From the NCBI GenBank assembly GCA_015654475.1, contig JAATGV010000032.1, forward strand, positions 1 to 62,364: a stretch of 62,364 nt of DNA. The letters are read 5' to 3'. Of the stretch, positions 19,698-28,303 are shown one piece after another; positions within the stretch are counted from its first letter, which is position 1; every line of letters starts with the position of its first letter. The translations under genes were made by a program, and so were the position numbers. Under the pieces are notes generated by a model. That model was not told the DNA's origin and searched no databases. It saw nothing but the letters and a program-made list of their open reading frames with translations. The DNA comes from Actinomycetales bacterium (GTDB taxonomy: Bacteria > Actinomycetota > Actinomycetes > Actinomycetales > Microbacteriaceae).

Positions 19698-20918
19698 ATG
19701 GATAGCGGCAATATTGCCTGGCTGGTTGTTGCATCAGCCCTTGTGTTGTTTATGACCCCTGGCGTCGCATTCTTCTACGGAGGCCTCGTCAAGGCGAAGA
19801 GCGTGGTGAGCATGCTGATGCTCAGCTTCGGCGCCATGGGACTCATCGGTGTGCTGTGGGTGCTCTATGGGGCAAACATGACCACTGTGACCAGCGTGGG
19901 AAACTTCTCGGGAAACCCATTCTCAGACTTTGGCCTCAGCAGCCTTGCAACGCCTGAGGGCGACACCGGTTTGTTGCTATCCCTTTATGGATCGACATTC
20001 GCCATCATCACAGTCGCACTGATCTCTGGTGCGATCGCCGATCGGGCAAAGTTCGGCTCATGGCTGATCTTCGCAGGTGTTTGGGCAACGCTCGTCTACT
20101 TCCCAGTTGCAGCTTGGGTCTGGGGCGGTGGCTGGATTATGAACTTGGGCACGACCCTTTTCGGTGAGGACTCGGCTGTTGCCGTCATCGACTACGCCGG
20201 TGGTACCGCAGTCCACATCAACGCTGGTGCAGCCGCCCTCGCTCTTGCGATTGTGCTCGGTCGGCGCGTTGGTTTCCAGAAGGGCTTCCAGAAGCCGCAC
20301 AGCGTACCCCTGGTCGTTCTCGGCGCATCCATTCTGTGGTTCGGCTGGTTCGGCTTCAATGCTGGCGCACAGGCCAGTGGCGACATGAGCTCCGTCGGGC
20401 TGATCGCGATCAACACCATGGTCGCCACGGCGGCTGCAATTCTCGGCTGGCTTTTGATTGAGAAGATTCGCGACGGGAAGGCCACCGCCGTCGGCGCTGC
20501 TTCCGGTGCCGTCGCCGGTTTGGTCGCCATCACGCCTTCCTGTGCAAACCTGACTCCCGGTTGGGCCATCGTGCTTGGTGTGGTCGTAGGTCTTGTCTGT
20601 GCTCTCGCAGTCGATCTCAAGTTCAAGTTCGGCTACGACGATTCGCTTGACGTCGTCGGTGTGCACTTGGTCGGCGGGCTCGTCGGCACCTTGTACCTGG
20701 GCTTCTTCGCGACCGGCACCGGCCTGTTCGTGGGAGGCGATTACAAGCAGCTCGTCGTCCAGGCGATTGCAGCGGTTGCAGTCCTCCTCTACTCGTTCGT
20801 CGCTGCCTTCATCATTGGCTTCGCCATTGAAAAGACCATCGGATTCCGCATCAAGAACGAAGACGAACTCGCTGGTGTTGACCTCGCCGTACACGGCGAA
20901 GAAGGTTACGAGATGTAA
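19698..20918 (+). CDS. amtB: Ammonium transporter AmtB
   Basis: This 406-residue trimeric ammonium channel of the inner membrane has about 11 transmembrane helices. Family motifs include the pore-gate region TPGVAFFYGGLV, the first pore His in AVHINAGAAALALA, WFGWFGFNAG, and the second His in VVGVHLVGGLVGTL. The ATG at 19698 follows AAGGA (19685-19689) by 8 nt; an upstream in-frame codon at 19644 lacks such a site. A GlnR-box candidate lies upstream and a terminator-like hairpin downstream. The usual partners glnK/glnB and glnD do not follow; tRNA genes do. Confidence 0.96.
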   Translation: MDSGNIAWLVVASALVLFMTPGVAFFYGGLVKAKSVVSMLMLSFGAMGLIGVLWVLYGANMTTVTSVGNFSGNPFSDFGLSSLATPEGDTGLLLSLYGSTFAIITVALISGAIADRAKFGSWLIFAGVWATLVYFPVAAWVWGGGWIMNLGTTLFGEDSAVAVIDYAGGTAVHINAGAAALALAIVLGRRVGFQKGFQKPHSVPLVVLGASILWFGWFGFNAGAQASGDMSSVGLIAINTMVATAAAILGWLLIEKIRDGKATAVGAASGAVAGLVAITPSCANLTPGWAIVLGVVVGLVCALAVDLKFKFGYDDSLDVVGVHLVGGLVGTLYLGFFATGTGLFVGGDYKQLVVQAIAAVAVLLYSFVAAFIIGFAIEKTIGFRIKNEDELAGVDLAVHGEEGYEM

Positions 20919-20940
20919 TCTCACTGCACTACCGTTTGGT

Positions 20941-20969
20941 GAGGGTCCTGTCTCAATGGCAGGGCCCTC
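20941..20969 (+). terminator. Terminator-like hairpin after amtB
   Basis: GAGGGTCCTG and CAGGGCCCTC form a 10-bp stem with one G-T pair around a 9-nt loop, starting 22 nt after the amtB stop. The downstream sequence is only moderately T-rich (GCGTTTATT). It probably insulates amtB from the tRNA cluster. Confidence 0.7.
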
Positions 20970-21089
20970 ATTGGCGTTTATTGGGTAGTCAATGGCGGCT
21001 TCCTTCAGCATATTGATCGCCGTCGTCCTACTGCCGTCCCTCACCCTCGGTTCACGTGGGACGCGCGATGTCAAAGTGGCGTTGCTGGT

Positions 21090-21118
21090 TTGCGAGGAGC
21101 GGATCAATCAAGTAGTGT
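21090..21118 (+). promoter_or_regulatory. Promoter of the tRNA cluster
   Basis: TTGCGA (21090-21095) and TAGTGT (21113-21118) are separated by 17 nt. Transcription would begin near 21125, about 24 nt before tRNA-Gly, and probably covers all four tRNA genes. Confidence 0.5.
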
Positions 21119-21148
21119 TCTTTGAGCACCCCGGTCGGGAGTGCGAAT

Positions 21149-21220
21149 GCGGATGTGGCTCAGTGGTAGAGCATCACCTTGCCAAGGTGAGGGTCGCGAG
21201 TTCGAATCTCGTCATCCGCT
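21149..21220 (+). tRNA. tRNA-Gly (anticodon GCC)
   Basis: A complete 72-nt cloverleaf is visible. The acceptor strand GCGGATG pairs with CATCCGC, the anticodon stem is CACCT/AGGTG with GCC at 21181-21183, and the T-loop is TTCGAAT. The discriminator is T and CCA is not encoded. Confidence 0.96.
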
Positions 21221-21282
21221 CGAGCGCTGGATCTGGTTTTTGCAGATTCACGCTTGGCCCCATAGGGCTTTCTTGGGCCAAC

Positions 21283-21356
21283 GGTGGAGTGGCCGAGAGG
21301 CGAGGCAGCGGCCTGCAAAGCCGTACACGCGGGTTCAAATCCCGTCTCCACCTCCA
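21283..21356 (+). tRNA. tRNA-Cys (anticodon GCA)
   Basis: The acceptor GGTGGAG pairs with CTCCACC. The anticodon GCA is at 21315-21317 within GGCCTGCAAAGCC, and the T-arm is CGGGTTCAAATCCCG. After the discriminator T (21353), a CCA is encoded at 21354-21356, the only gene in this cluster with an encoded CCA. Confidence 0.95.
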
Positions 21357-21396
21357 TTCCCGCGGGAATGATCCCAGTCCCTTAGGGGAGTGGTTT

Positions 21397-21471
21397 GGGC
21401 GTTTGGCGCAGCCTGGTTAGCGCGCTTCCCTGACACGGAAGAGGTCATCGGTTCGAATCCGGTATCGCCCA
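21397..21471 (+). tRNA. tRNA-Val (anticodon GAC) with an acceptor mismatch
   Basis: The cloverleaf is complete: D-arm GCGC/GCGC, anticodon stem CTTCC/GGAAG with loop CTGACAC, T-arm ATCGG/CCGGT. The acceptor GGGCGTT against ATCGCCC leaves a U-U mismatch at positions 6:67 (21402 and 21465). The neighbouring tRNA-Val has A-U there. The discriminator is A, followed by CTA, so CCA is not encoded. Confidence 0.92.
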
Positions 21472-21502
21472 CTACGGTCACGGTCGACTCCGTGCCCCAG
21501 AG

Positions 21503-21576
21503 GGGCGATTGGCGCAGTTGGTTAGCGCGCTTCCTTCACACGGAAGAGGTCGCTGGTTCGAGTCCAGTATCGCCCA
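21503..21576 (+). tRNA. tRNA-Val (anticodon CAC)
   Basis: The acceptor GGGCGAT pairs perfectly with ATCGCCC. The anticodon stem CTTCC/GGAAG encloses loop TTCACAC (anticodon CAC), and the T-loop is TTCGAGT. It is nearly identical to the preceding tRNA-Val, which suggests a tandem duplication followed by anticodon divergence. The discriminator A is followed by CCC, so CCA is not encoded exactly. Confidence 0.95.
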
Positions 21577-21808
21577 CCCAAATGTCGATGTTCAAGACCA
21601 TGACATGATGGGCTCACGCATGGGGCCTATGTAGAGCGATGGCGTGGCTGTCGCTAAATAATTCTTCTAGGTGGGCTTTATCTGAGCCATATCCGATCTG
21701 AACGGTCTCGATGCGCGCATTGAGGAAGGCGAGTCGCCTAGAGAGCCGGGTCCTGTTCCGCTTTGAGCAGGTCGCATGACACGGATCGTGAACGACGAGC
21801 GTCGTGGC

Positions 21809-22525
21809 CTATGCCTGGGGCGCAGTTCCGGACTCCGCCGAGTAGGTCTCAGTCGCTGTTGAGACCCAGATGGCGTCGGTTGCGTCCCGGCCAAGGCTGA
21901 TTACCCCAGAACTGCCGTGTACTCGTACGTCGATGGCGTCAGAGTAGGGGGCACCTGGGCTGGTGTCGAGGGCCGTGCCAACGCCGATACTGCGGTCGGC
22001 GAGGAACTGCAGAAGGTCGGGGTCGGCGTCGGAGATACGCTCGACCAACACGCTGGCCTTGCTCGAGATCAGACTGAGCTGGACAGCGGTTGGGCGGTGG
22101 ACGGTGCCGTCGGCTGCGGGGATGGGATCACCGTGCGGGTCGCGGCGGGGGTGCTTGAGAAGATCGTCGATGTGGTCGATCATCATGTCGGAAACGGCGT
22201 GCTCGAGATGCTCGGCCTCATCGTTGACCTGGTCCCACCGGTAGTGCAGGACCTGCACTAGGAAGGTCTCGATGAGGCGGTGCCTGCGCACCATCGCCAC
22301 CGCATGGCGATGCCCTCGCGAAGTGAGAGTGACGCTGCCATAGCGAGCGTGATCAATCAATCCTTGCTCTCCTAATTTGCGAAGGGCATCCGAGACAGTG
22401 GACAGTTTGAGCCCGATCTTTGCGGCGATCTTGGTGGCGGTCACGGGATCGGTGGACCATTCCTGCAGACCCCAGATGACTTTCAGATAGTTCTGGGTGC
22501 TGACAGGCAATTCCGATACGGACAT
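21809..22525 (-). CDS. mntR: DtxR/MntR-family manganese-dependent transcriptional regulator
   Basis: This is a 238-residue metalloregulator. An N-terminal winged helix (about residues 10-65, ATKIAAKIGLKLSTVSDALRKL) is followed by the dimerisation/metal domain (HRLIETFLVQVL, DEAEHLEHAVSD) and a C-terminal SH3-like domain (about 165-225). At the position where DtxR and IdeR have the metal-binding Cys this protein has Glu (E in EAEHLEH), as in manganese sensors, and the DtxR Met10 position is Asn. It probably represses the divergent mntH when Mn(II) is bound. TAGCAT ends 6 nt before the ATG, and no ribosome site is clear. Confidence 0.9.
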   Translation of the reverse strand: MSVSELPVSTQNYLKVIWGLQEWSTDPVTATKIAAKIGLKLSTVSDALRKLGEQGLIDHARYGSVTLTSRGHRHAVAMVRRHRLIETFLVQVLHYRWDQVNDEAEHLEHAVSDMMIDHIDDLLKHPRRDPHGDPIPAADGTVHRPTAVQLSLISSKASVLVERISDADPDLLQFLADRSIGVGTALDTSPGAPYSDAIDVRVHGSSGVISLGRDATDAIWVSTATETYSAESGTAPQA

Positions 22526-22844
22526 AGACCCATGCTAACGACGAACTCTGGACTTCGCCTCTACGAACTCTCGGTTTTGAATCAATCCTCGTCGAAATCG
22601 ATCTCCTTGGTGAGGGTGAGCTGGTGCCACCGCAGGATCCGGGACTGTCCATGCCCATCCCATTCGGTTGAGGGCAGCTGCTCACGAGGCAATTGCCAGC
22701 GAAGCTGACGCCACAGAGCCAACTGACCTATCGACGTGACTTAGGCCCGGAAACTTGTCGATATCCGAAATGTTCGGTTGCCCAAACTATCAGTGTTAGT
22801 CTAGCCAAACATAGCGAATACTTGAGCGAATGAAGGAATGCGGG
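22526..22844. promoter_or_regulatory. 319-bp intergenic region between mntR and mntH
   Basis: No gene is supported here. The half near mntR has the -10-like element for mntR; the half near mntH has the dyad and the mntH ribosome site AAGGA (22833-22837). The middle (about 22560-22740) shows no structure I can identify. Confidence 0.5.
22796..22814. promoter_or_regulatory. DtxR/MntR-box-like site in front of mntH
   Basis: The 19-bp stretch beginning TTAGTCTAGCC matches the general DtxR/IdeR operator (TTAGGTTAGNCTAACCTAA) at 13 positions, although its own dyad symmetry is weak. It overlaps a TAGTCT -10 candidate (22797-22802) with TTCGGT (22773-22778) 18 nt upstream, so occupancy would block transcription of mntH. 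A related GCCCAAACTA lies at 22780-22789. Confidence 0.4.
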
Positions 22845-24099
22845 ATGACGGCGCAGCTGGAAGCGGAGCGGGTGCGTGCAGGTAAGCCAGAACGGCGCCT
22901 GATCTGGCTGCTTGGACCGGCGTTTGTAGCGTCGATAGCCTACGTCGATCCAGGCAACGTTGGCGCGAACCTTTCCGCTGGTGCGAGCTACAAATACCTA
23001 CTGGTGTGGGTACTCGTTGTTGCAAATGCGATGGCCCTTGTGGTGCAGTACCTGTCCGCGAAGCTGGGCCTTGTCACCGGGCGTAGCCTACCTGAACTCC
23101 TCGGCGACCGGATGCCACGGACAGGGCGACTCCTTTTCTGGGTTCAGGCGGAACTCGTGGCCGCCGCCACTGACCTAGCTGAGGTAATCGGTGGAGCGAT
23201 AGCACTGCATATCCTGTTCGACATCCCACTGCTTCTGGGCGGACTAATTCGTCGGAGTCGTATCGATGGGCTTGCTCGCCATCCAATCCCGCAGCGGACA
23301 GCGGCCATTCGAGATGGTCGTGATGGGACTGTTGGCGGTTATAACCATCGGCTTCGTCGGTGGCCTCGTCGTTAGCCCCGTTGACTGGGGAGAAGCTGCC
23401 GCAGGCCTCGTGCCGCGGTTCCAAGGCTCCGAGACTGTTCTGTTGGCGGCCAGCATGCTTGGTGCCACGGTGATGCCGCATGCGATCTACCTGCACTCTT
23501 CCCTCACCCGAGACCGACATGGAGTCACAGAGGATCCGACCCGGATCCGCCGGCTGCTGCACGCGACCCGCTGGGATGTCGCCCTCGCGCTCGTCATCGC
23601 TGGCAGCGTCAATGTCGCCATGCTTTTGCTGGCGGCAGCATCTCTGCCCGGCGTTTCCGGCACCGACACCATTGAAGGTGCTCACGCCGCGATCCAGAAC
23701 GCCCTCGGACCGGTCGTCGGCGTCATCTTCGGCATCGGCCTGCTTGCCTCTGGGCTGGCCTCCACCTCCGTCGGCTGCTACGCCGGCGCCTCAATCATGT
23801 CCGGCCTGCTCCACATCAACATCCCACTGCCGCTGCGCCGTGCCATCACAATCATCCCGGCTCTCGTCATCCTCGCTCTCGGTGTCAACCCCACCTGGGC
23901 GCTTGTGCTCAGCCAAGTCCTCTTGTCCATCGGCATCCCATTCGCACTCATTCCACTGACCTGGTTCACCAGTAGCAAGGGCCTCATGGGTAGCTTTGTC
24001 AACAAGATTCCACTGCGCATTATCGCAACTGCCGTCGTCATCGCGATCATCGCCCTCAACGCGCTCCTGCTTTACCTCACATTCACCGGCGAAGCATGA
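22845..24099 (+). pseudogene. mntH: NRAMP-family manganese transporter, frameshifted
   Basis: This would be a 417-residue proton-coupled Mn(II)/Fe(II) importer, but it is split between two frames. The first 135 codons (22845-23249) contain the NRAMP signature AYVDPGNVGANL and end in LLLGGLI. From 23251 the next frame continues VGVVSMGLLAIQS and carries the MPH motif (ATVMPHAIYLHSSL) and the remaining helices to the stop at 24099. One surplus base near 23250 explains the break. Without it both parts join smoothly as GGLIVGVVSM. It is either a real inactivating mutation or a sequencing error. The ATG at 22845 follows AAGGA by 7 nt. It is divergent from mntR. Confidence 0.88.
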
Positions 24100-24329
24100 G
24101 GTTCTTTCCGGGCTCAGTTCAGGCATTGGTGAATGGGCATGTCTGCGCTCATCATCCGCTCAGCCGTCGGCAGTTGCGGATCGCGGCGCGGTGCCGGAAG
24201 CGGTGTTCGGGACATGTCTGAGGTGCTGGGAGGCGTGCCGGAGAGCTCGCGCTGGGTGGGGCCTGGGCGCCGTCCTTAACAGGTACAGTGGATAGCGCAT
24301 GTCGCGAAAGCCTGAAGGAGAACATACCG

Positions 24330-26303
24330 GTGGTTGAGGAGTCAAATATTGATGTCACGCTCGACGGGGAGAATGTTTCGCTCGAGTCTGCAACCACAGG
24401 AACACAGCTTTTCTCAGATGATCGAGGGGTCGTCGCGCTCCGAGTGAATGGTGATCTGCGCGACCTTGCATATTCGCTCAGTGATGGCGACACGGTCGAG
24501 TCGGTTCGGCTCTCCGATCCCGATGGCCTGAGCATTCTTCGGCATTCAGCAGCACACGTATTGGCTCAGGCTGTGCAATCCGTCAACCCCGAAGCGAAGC
24601 TCGGCATCGGTCCACCCATTACGGATGGCTTTTACTACGACTTCGATGTTGCGGAACCGTTCACGCCAGATGACCTCAAAACCTTGCGCGCCGCCATGCA
24701 GAAGATCGTCAATCAAGGGCAGCGGTTCGTTCGCCGGGTCGTCACCGAGGCAGAGGCTCGCGAACTCGCATCCGGCGAGCCATACAAACAGGAACTCATC
24801 GGCATCAAGGGGCATCCCGGAGAGGATGGTGAAGATGTCGAGGTGGGCGGTGCAGAACTGACCTACTACGAGAATGTCGACCCGCGCACGGGCGAGGTCG
24901 TATGGCGCGACCTGTGCCGTGGCCCGCACCTTCCCACCACCAAACTGATCGGCAACGGTTTCGATCTCATGCGCGTCGCGGCAGCCTATTGGCGCGGCAG
25001 CCAGGAGAACCCACAGCTGCAACGGATTTACGGCACAGCATGGCCGACAAAGGATGAGCTGGTCGCATATAAGACCAGGCTTGAAGAGGCTGCAAAGCGT
25101 GACCACCGCAAGCTCGGCGCAGAACTTGATCTGTTCAGCTTCCCGGAGGAGATCGGCCCGGGTCTTGTCGTGTTTCATCCCAAGGGCGGCGTGATCAAGC
25201 GTGAGATGGAGGACTACGTGCGCACTCGCCACGTCGAGGAGGGGTTCCTCTACGTCAGCACGCCGCACATCTCGAAAGGCACGCTTTTCGAGACATCCGG
25301 CCACCTCCCGTACTACGAGGACACCATGTTTCCCGCCATGGAAGTCGACAACGCGAAGTATTACCTCAAAGCGATGAGTTGCCCAATGCATAACCTCATC
25401 TACCGGTCGCAGTCACGCTCATATCGCGACCTGCCGTTGCGCTTCTTCGAGTTCGGTACCGTGTATCGCTACGAGAAGTCTGGTGTCGTTCAGGGGCTGA
25501 CGCGGGTGCGTGGACTCACTCAAGATGATTCGCACAGTTACTGCACCAAAGAACAGGCTCCCGCCGAGATCGCGAAGCTGCTTGACTTCATTCTTGGTCT
25601 ATTGCGCGACTTCGGCCTGTCCGACTTCTACCTTGAGCTGTCGACTCGCGGTGATGGTGCCAAATTCATTGGTTCAGACCAGGAATGGGATGAGGCGACG
25701 GCGGTCTTGAGCCAGGTCGCCGGCTCGACGGGGCTCGAACTCGTCCCCGATCCGGGCGGCGCAGCGTTTTACGGGCCGAAGATCTCAGTACAGGCGCGCG
25801 ACGCCATCGGCCGCACCTGGCAGATGTCGACCATTCAGTACGATTTCAACCAGCCTGCGCGTTTTGGACTCGAATACATGGCACCAGACGGAAGCAGGCA
25901 GCAGCCCGTCATGATCCATTCGGCCAAGTTCGGTTCGATCGAGCGGTTCTTCGGAGTGCTCACCGAGCACTATGCGGGAGCATTCCCGGTGTGGCTTTCT
26001 CCTGTGCAGGTGCAGGGCATCCCCGTCGCCGCCGAATACGACGAGTACTTGCTTGGGGTCGCCGCCGAAATGAAGGCGGCAGGGATCCGTGCCGAGGTCG
26101 ATACCGGAGACGATCGGATGCCGAAAAAGATTCGTACGCACAGCAAGCAGAAGCCACCGTTCATTATGATCGCGGGCGAAGATGACCGGGTCGCTGGCGC
26201 AGTGAGCTTCCGCTTTCGGGACGGGTCGCAGCGCAACGGCATTCCGGTTGCCGAGGCGATTCGCATTGTGCGTGAGGCCATCGATACCAAGGCACAGGTG
26301 TGA
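24330..26303 (+). CDS. thrS: Threonine-tRNA ligase
   Basis: This is a 657-residue class II synthetase charging tRNA-Thr. The N-terminal TGS domain (about 1-65) is followed by the editing/SAD domain ([13 protein letters not shown]). The catalytic core then has zinc ligands in MSCPMHN, DDSHSYC and VMIHSA, and motif 2 in [14 protein letters not shown]-terminal anticodon domain ends the protein. The GTG at 24330 has AAGGAG (24315-24320) 9 nt upstream, which decides the start. TACAGT at 24284-24289 is a -10 candidate. The 230-nt upstream region shows no T-box. Confidence 0.96.
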   Translation: MVEESNIDVTLDGENVSLESATTGTQLFSDDRGVVALRVNGDLRDLAYSLSDGDTVESVRLSDPDGLSILRHSAAHVLAQAVQSVNPEAKLGIGPPITDGFYYDFDVAEPFTPDDLKTLRAAMQKIVNQGQRFVRRVVTEAEARELASGEPYKQELIGIKGHPGEDGEDVEVGGAELTYYENVDPRTGEVVWRDLCRGPHLPTTKLIGNGFDLMRVAAAYWRGSQENPQLQRIYGTAWPTKDELVAYKTRLEEAAKRDHRKLGAELDLFSFPEEIGPGLVVFHPKGGVIKREMEDYVRTRHVEEGFLYVSTPHISKGTLFETSGHLPYYEDTMFPAMEVDNAKYYLKAMSCPMHNLIYRSQSRSYRDLPLRFFEFGTVYRYEKSGVVQGLTRVRGLTQDDSHSYCTKEQAPAEIAKLLDFILGLLRDFGLSDFYLELSTRGDGAKFIGSDQEWDEATAVLSQVAGSTGLELVPDPGGAAFYGPKISVQARDAIGRTWQMSTIQYDFNQPARFGLEYMAPDGSRQQPVMIHSAKFGSIERFFGVLTEHYAGAFPVWLSPVQVQGIPVAAEYDEYLLGVAAEMKAAGIRAEVDTGDDRMPKKIRTHSKQKPPFIMIAGEDDRVAGAVSFRFRDGSQRNGIPVAEAIRIVREAIDTKAQV

Positions 26304-26863
26304 CACAAGAATTTCCGGACCCCATCGGACGCCCCGTCGAGGATGCGGCGCAACTTGCCGGGGTCCCTGATCACTTCCAACGGCTGTGGACTCCGCATCG
26401 TATGGCCTATGTCAACGACCATACGCAGCCGGGGCAAGACGATTGCCCGTTCTGCGCCGCACCTCGCCTGAGCGACGAGGAAGCCCTGATCGTGCATAGG
26501 GGAGAGCACGCGTTCGTCTTGCTCAACCTGTATCCATACAACTCGGGCCACCTGCTTGCCTGCCCATATCGTCATGTCTCGCTCCTGGATGAGGCAACCG
26601 ACGACGAGGCCATCGAGATCACGCGTCTGGCAAGGACAGCCATGCGGGTACTTCGTGAGGTTTCGCATCCCGACGGCTTCAACCTCGGCATCAACCAAGG
26701 CGCGGTTGCTGGCGCCGGAATCGCTGCGCACCTGCACCAGCATGTCGTTCCGCGGTGGAACGGGGATGCGAATTTCTTTCCCATCATCGCCCAGACCAAG
26801 GCTTTGCCGTATCTGCTTGGGCAGACCCGCCAGGACATCGCTGACGCCTGGCGCAAATACTGA
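26300..26863 (+). CDS. HIT-domain nucleotide hydrolase/phosphorylase
   Basis: This is a 187-residue protein of the histidine-triad superfamily. The zinc-type CPFC pair is at about residue 50, [10 protein letters not shown] follows, and the catalytic triad is [12 protein letters not shown]. It resembles the actinobacterial Ap4A phosphorylase (Rv2613c type), which lies next to thrS as here. The start GTG overlaps the thrS stop by 4 nt, so the two are translationally coupled. The Ap4A substrate is an inference from family and from the link between tRNA synthetases and Ap4A. Confidence 0.85.
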   Translation: MTQEFPDPIGRPVEDAAQLAGVPDHFQRLWTPHRMAYVNDHTQPGQDDCPFCAAPRLSDEEALIVHRGEHAFVLLNLYPYNSGHLLACPYRHVSLLDEATDDEAIEITRLARTAMRVLREVSHPDGFNLGINQGAVAGAGIAAHLHQHVVPRWNGDANFFPIIAQTKALPYLLGQTRQDIADAWRKY

Positions 26864-26882
26864 GTGTGGCCTTCCGCAAGGA

Positions 26883-26906
26883 CGCTTCAGGCAACCGCCT
26901 GAAGCG
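26883..26906 (+). terminator. Perfect 10-bp hairpin after the HIT gene
   Basis: CGCTTCAGGC and GCCTGAAGCG form a perfect stem around AACC, starting 20 nt after the stop. No T-run follows. It is probably a factor-assisted or actinobacterial-type terminator separating thrS-HIT from yebC. Confidence 0.6.
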
Positions 26907-26962
26907 GATATTGACCGATGGCCTAGGATTGATGATGAACTATCACCGCGTAGAGGAGACGT

Positions 26963-27724
26963 ATGTCCGGGCATTCCAAGTGGGCAACGACCAAGCATAA
27001 AAAGGCAATCATCGATTCGAAGCGCGCGCAGTCGTTCGCGAAGCTCATCAAGAACATTGAGGTTGCAGCCAAGATGGGTGGAGCCGACATGAGCGGCAAC
27101 CCGACCCTGGTCGACGCTGTCCAAAAGGCGAAAAAGACTTCGGTACCCAACGACAATATTGACCGTGCAATCAAGCGCGGCGCCGGGCTCACAGGCGAGT
27201 CCATCGATTACCAATCCATTATGTACGAGGGCTACGGCCAGGGCGGCGTCGCCATTCTGATCGAATGCCTCACCGATAACCGCAATCGTGCAGCCGCCGA
27301 TGTTCGCACATCCTTCACTCGTAACGGTGGGAGCATGGCCGATCCGGGGAGCGTGGCATATAACTTCAGTCGAAAGGGCGTCATCGTCGTGCCCAAGGGC
27401 GACGGGCTCACCGAAGACTCGATTCTTGATGCAGTGCTCGAGGCGGGAGCAGAGGAAGTCGAGGAACGTGAAGACGAGTTCGAGATTCAGACCGAACCCT
27501 CGGATATGGTCCCCGTGCGTGTCGCCCTTCAGACAGCACAGATCGAATATGACTCGGCCGACGTGGAATTCGTTCCAAACCTCACCGTCGATGTGGATGC
27601 GGAGACGGCTCGCAAGCTTCTCAAACTGATCGATGCGCTGGAAGAACTGGACGACGTGCAGAATGTGTACTCGAACATGTCGATTCCGGCTGCGGTGCAA
27701 GCGGAGCTCGAACAAGACAGCTGA
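26963..27724 (+). CDS. yebC: YebC/PmpR-family regulatory protein
   Basis: This 253-residue YebC-family protein is annotated as a transcriptional regulator and, in some bacteria, as a translation factor acting on proline-stalled ribosomes. It starts with the family hallmark [15 protein letters not shown], has [12 protein letters not shown] near residue 75, [23 protein letters not shown], and a C-terminal [30 protein letters not shown] lies about 5 nt before the ATG. It overlaps ruvC by 1 nt, the classical yebC-ruvCAB operon. Confidence 0.95.
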   Translation: MSGHSKWATTKHKKAIIDSKRAQSFAKLIKNIEVAAKMGGADMSGNPTLVDAVQKAKKTSVPNDNIDRAIKRGAGLTGESIDYQSIMYEGYGQGGVAILIECLTDNRNRAAADVRTSFTRNGGSMADPGSVAYNFSRKGVIVVPKGDGLTEDSILDAVLEAGAEEVEEREDEFEIQTEPSDMVPVRVALQTAQIEYDSADVEFVPNLTVDVDAETARKLLKLIDALEELDDVQNVYSNMSIPAAVQAELEQDS

Positions 27725-28284
27725 TGCGCATCCTCGGCATCGATCCGGGACTGACCCGATGTGGTCTTGGCATAATCGACACTGATGACCGCCGGGGCGT
27801 GAAGTTCATCGATGTTCGGGTTGTGAGATCCGCCCCTGGCGCGGATATCGCCGAGCGAGTGCATCATGTAGCAGCCGGCATTGCCGAACATCTCGACGCT
27901 TTCAGGCCAGATGCGGTCGCCATCGAACGCGTGTTCGCGCAACAGAACGTGTCGACGGTGATCGGCGTCGCCAATATTTCCGGCGCGGTCATGTTCGCGG
28001 CGGGGGAGAGGGGTATCCCCGTAACGATGTATACGCCGTCCGAGGTGAAGGCGGCTGTCTCCGGATACGGGAGCGCGGACAAGGCCCAGGTGCAGAACAT
28101 GGTGTCACGGGTGCTGAAGCTAGATGTCGTGCCGAAGCCAGCGGATGCGGCGGATGCGCTGGCCATTGCGATCTGCCACGCATGGCAGAATACGTCGAGA
28201 TCGACTGCGCGAGCGCAGGGCGATGAGACGATGGCCCAGAAAATATGGCGAGAGGCCGAGAGTCGCGCCGGTCGGCACAACTGA
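27724..28284 (+). CDS. ruvC: Crossover junction endodeoxyribonuclease RuvC
   Basis: This is a 186-residue Holliday-junction resolvase acting with RuvAB. The four acidic active-site positions are seen in GIDPGLTRCG (Asp7), AIERVFAQQN (Glu), and the C-terminal DAADALAIAICHAW (two Asp). PSEVKAAVSGYGSADKAQV is the conserved DNA-contact stretch. It starts within the yebC stop codon (TGATG) and is followed by ruvA after 19 nt. Confidence 0.96.
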   Translation: MRILGIDPGLTRCGLGIIDTDDRRGVKFIDVRVVRSAPGADIAERVHHVAAGIAEHLDAFRPDAVAIERVFAQQNVSTVIGVANISGAVMFAAGERGIPVTMYTPSEVKAAVSGYGSADKAQVQNMVSRVLKLDVVPKPADAADALAIAICHAWQNTSRSTARAQGDETMAQKIWREAESRAGRHN

Positions 28285-28303
28285 CTGGCGCTATTCTGGG
28301 TCG

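Noticed and set aside
20992-21420. A 142-codon frame running through the tRNA genes
   Set aside because: It is built largely from tRNA sequence; the cloverleafs explain the region.
21503-24099. Integrated element using the tRNA-Val 3' end as attachment site
   Set aside because: I see no repeat of the tRNA 3' end further on and no integrase or mobility gene; mntR-mntH alone does not make an island.
24100-24329. Possible T-box riboswitch in front of thrS
   Set aside because: A GGGTGGGGCC stretch superficially recalls the T-box, but the conserved AGGGTGGNACCGCG core and terminator/antiterminator pair are missing.
25970-27715. A 581-codon open frame on the minus strand across thrS, the HIT gene and yebC
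   Set aside because: It lies antisense to three well-conserved genes and its translation shows no recognisable motif. Its length reflects the codon bias of the sense genes.
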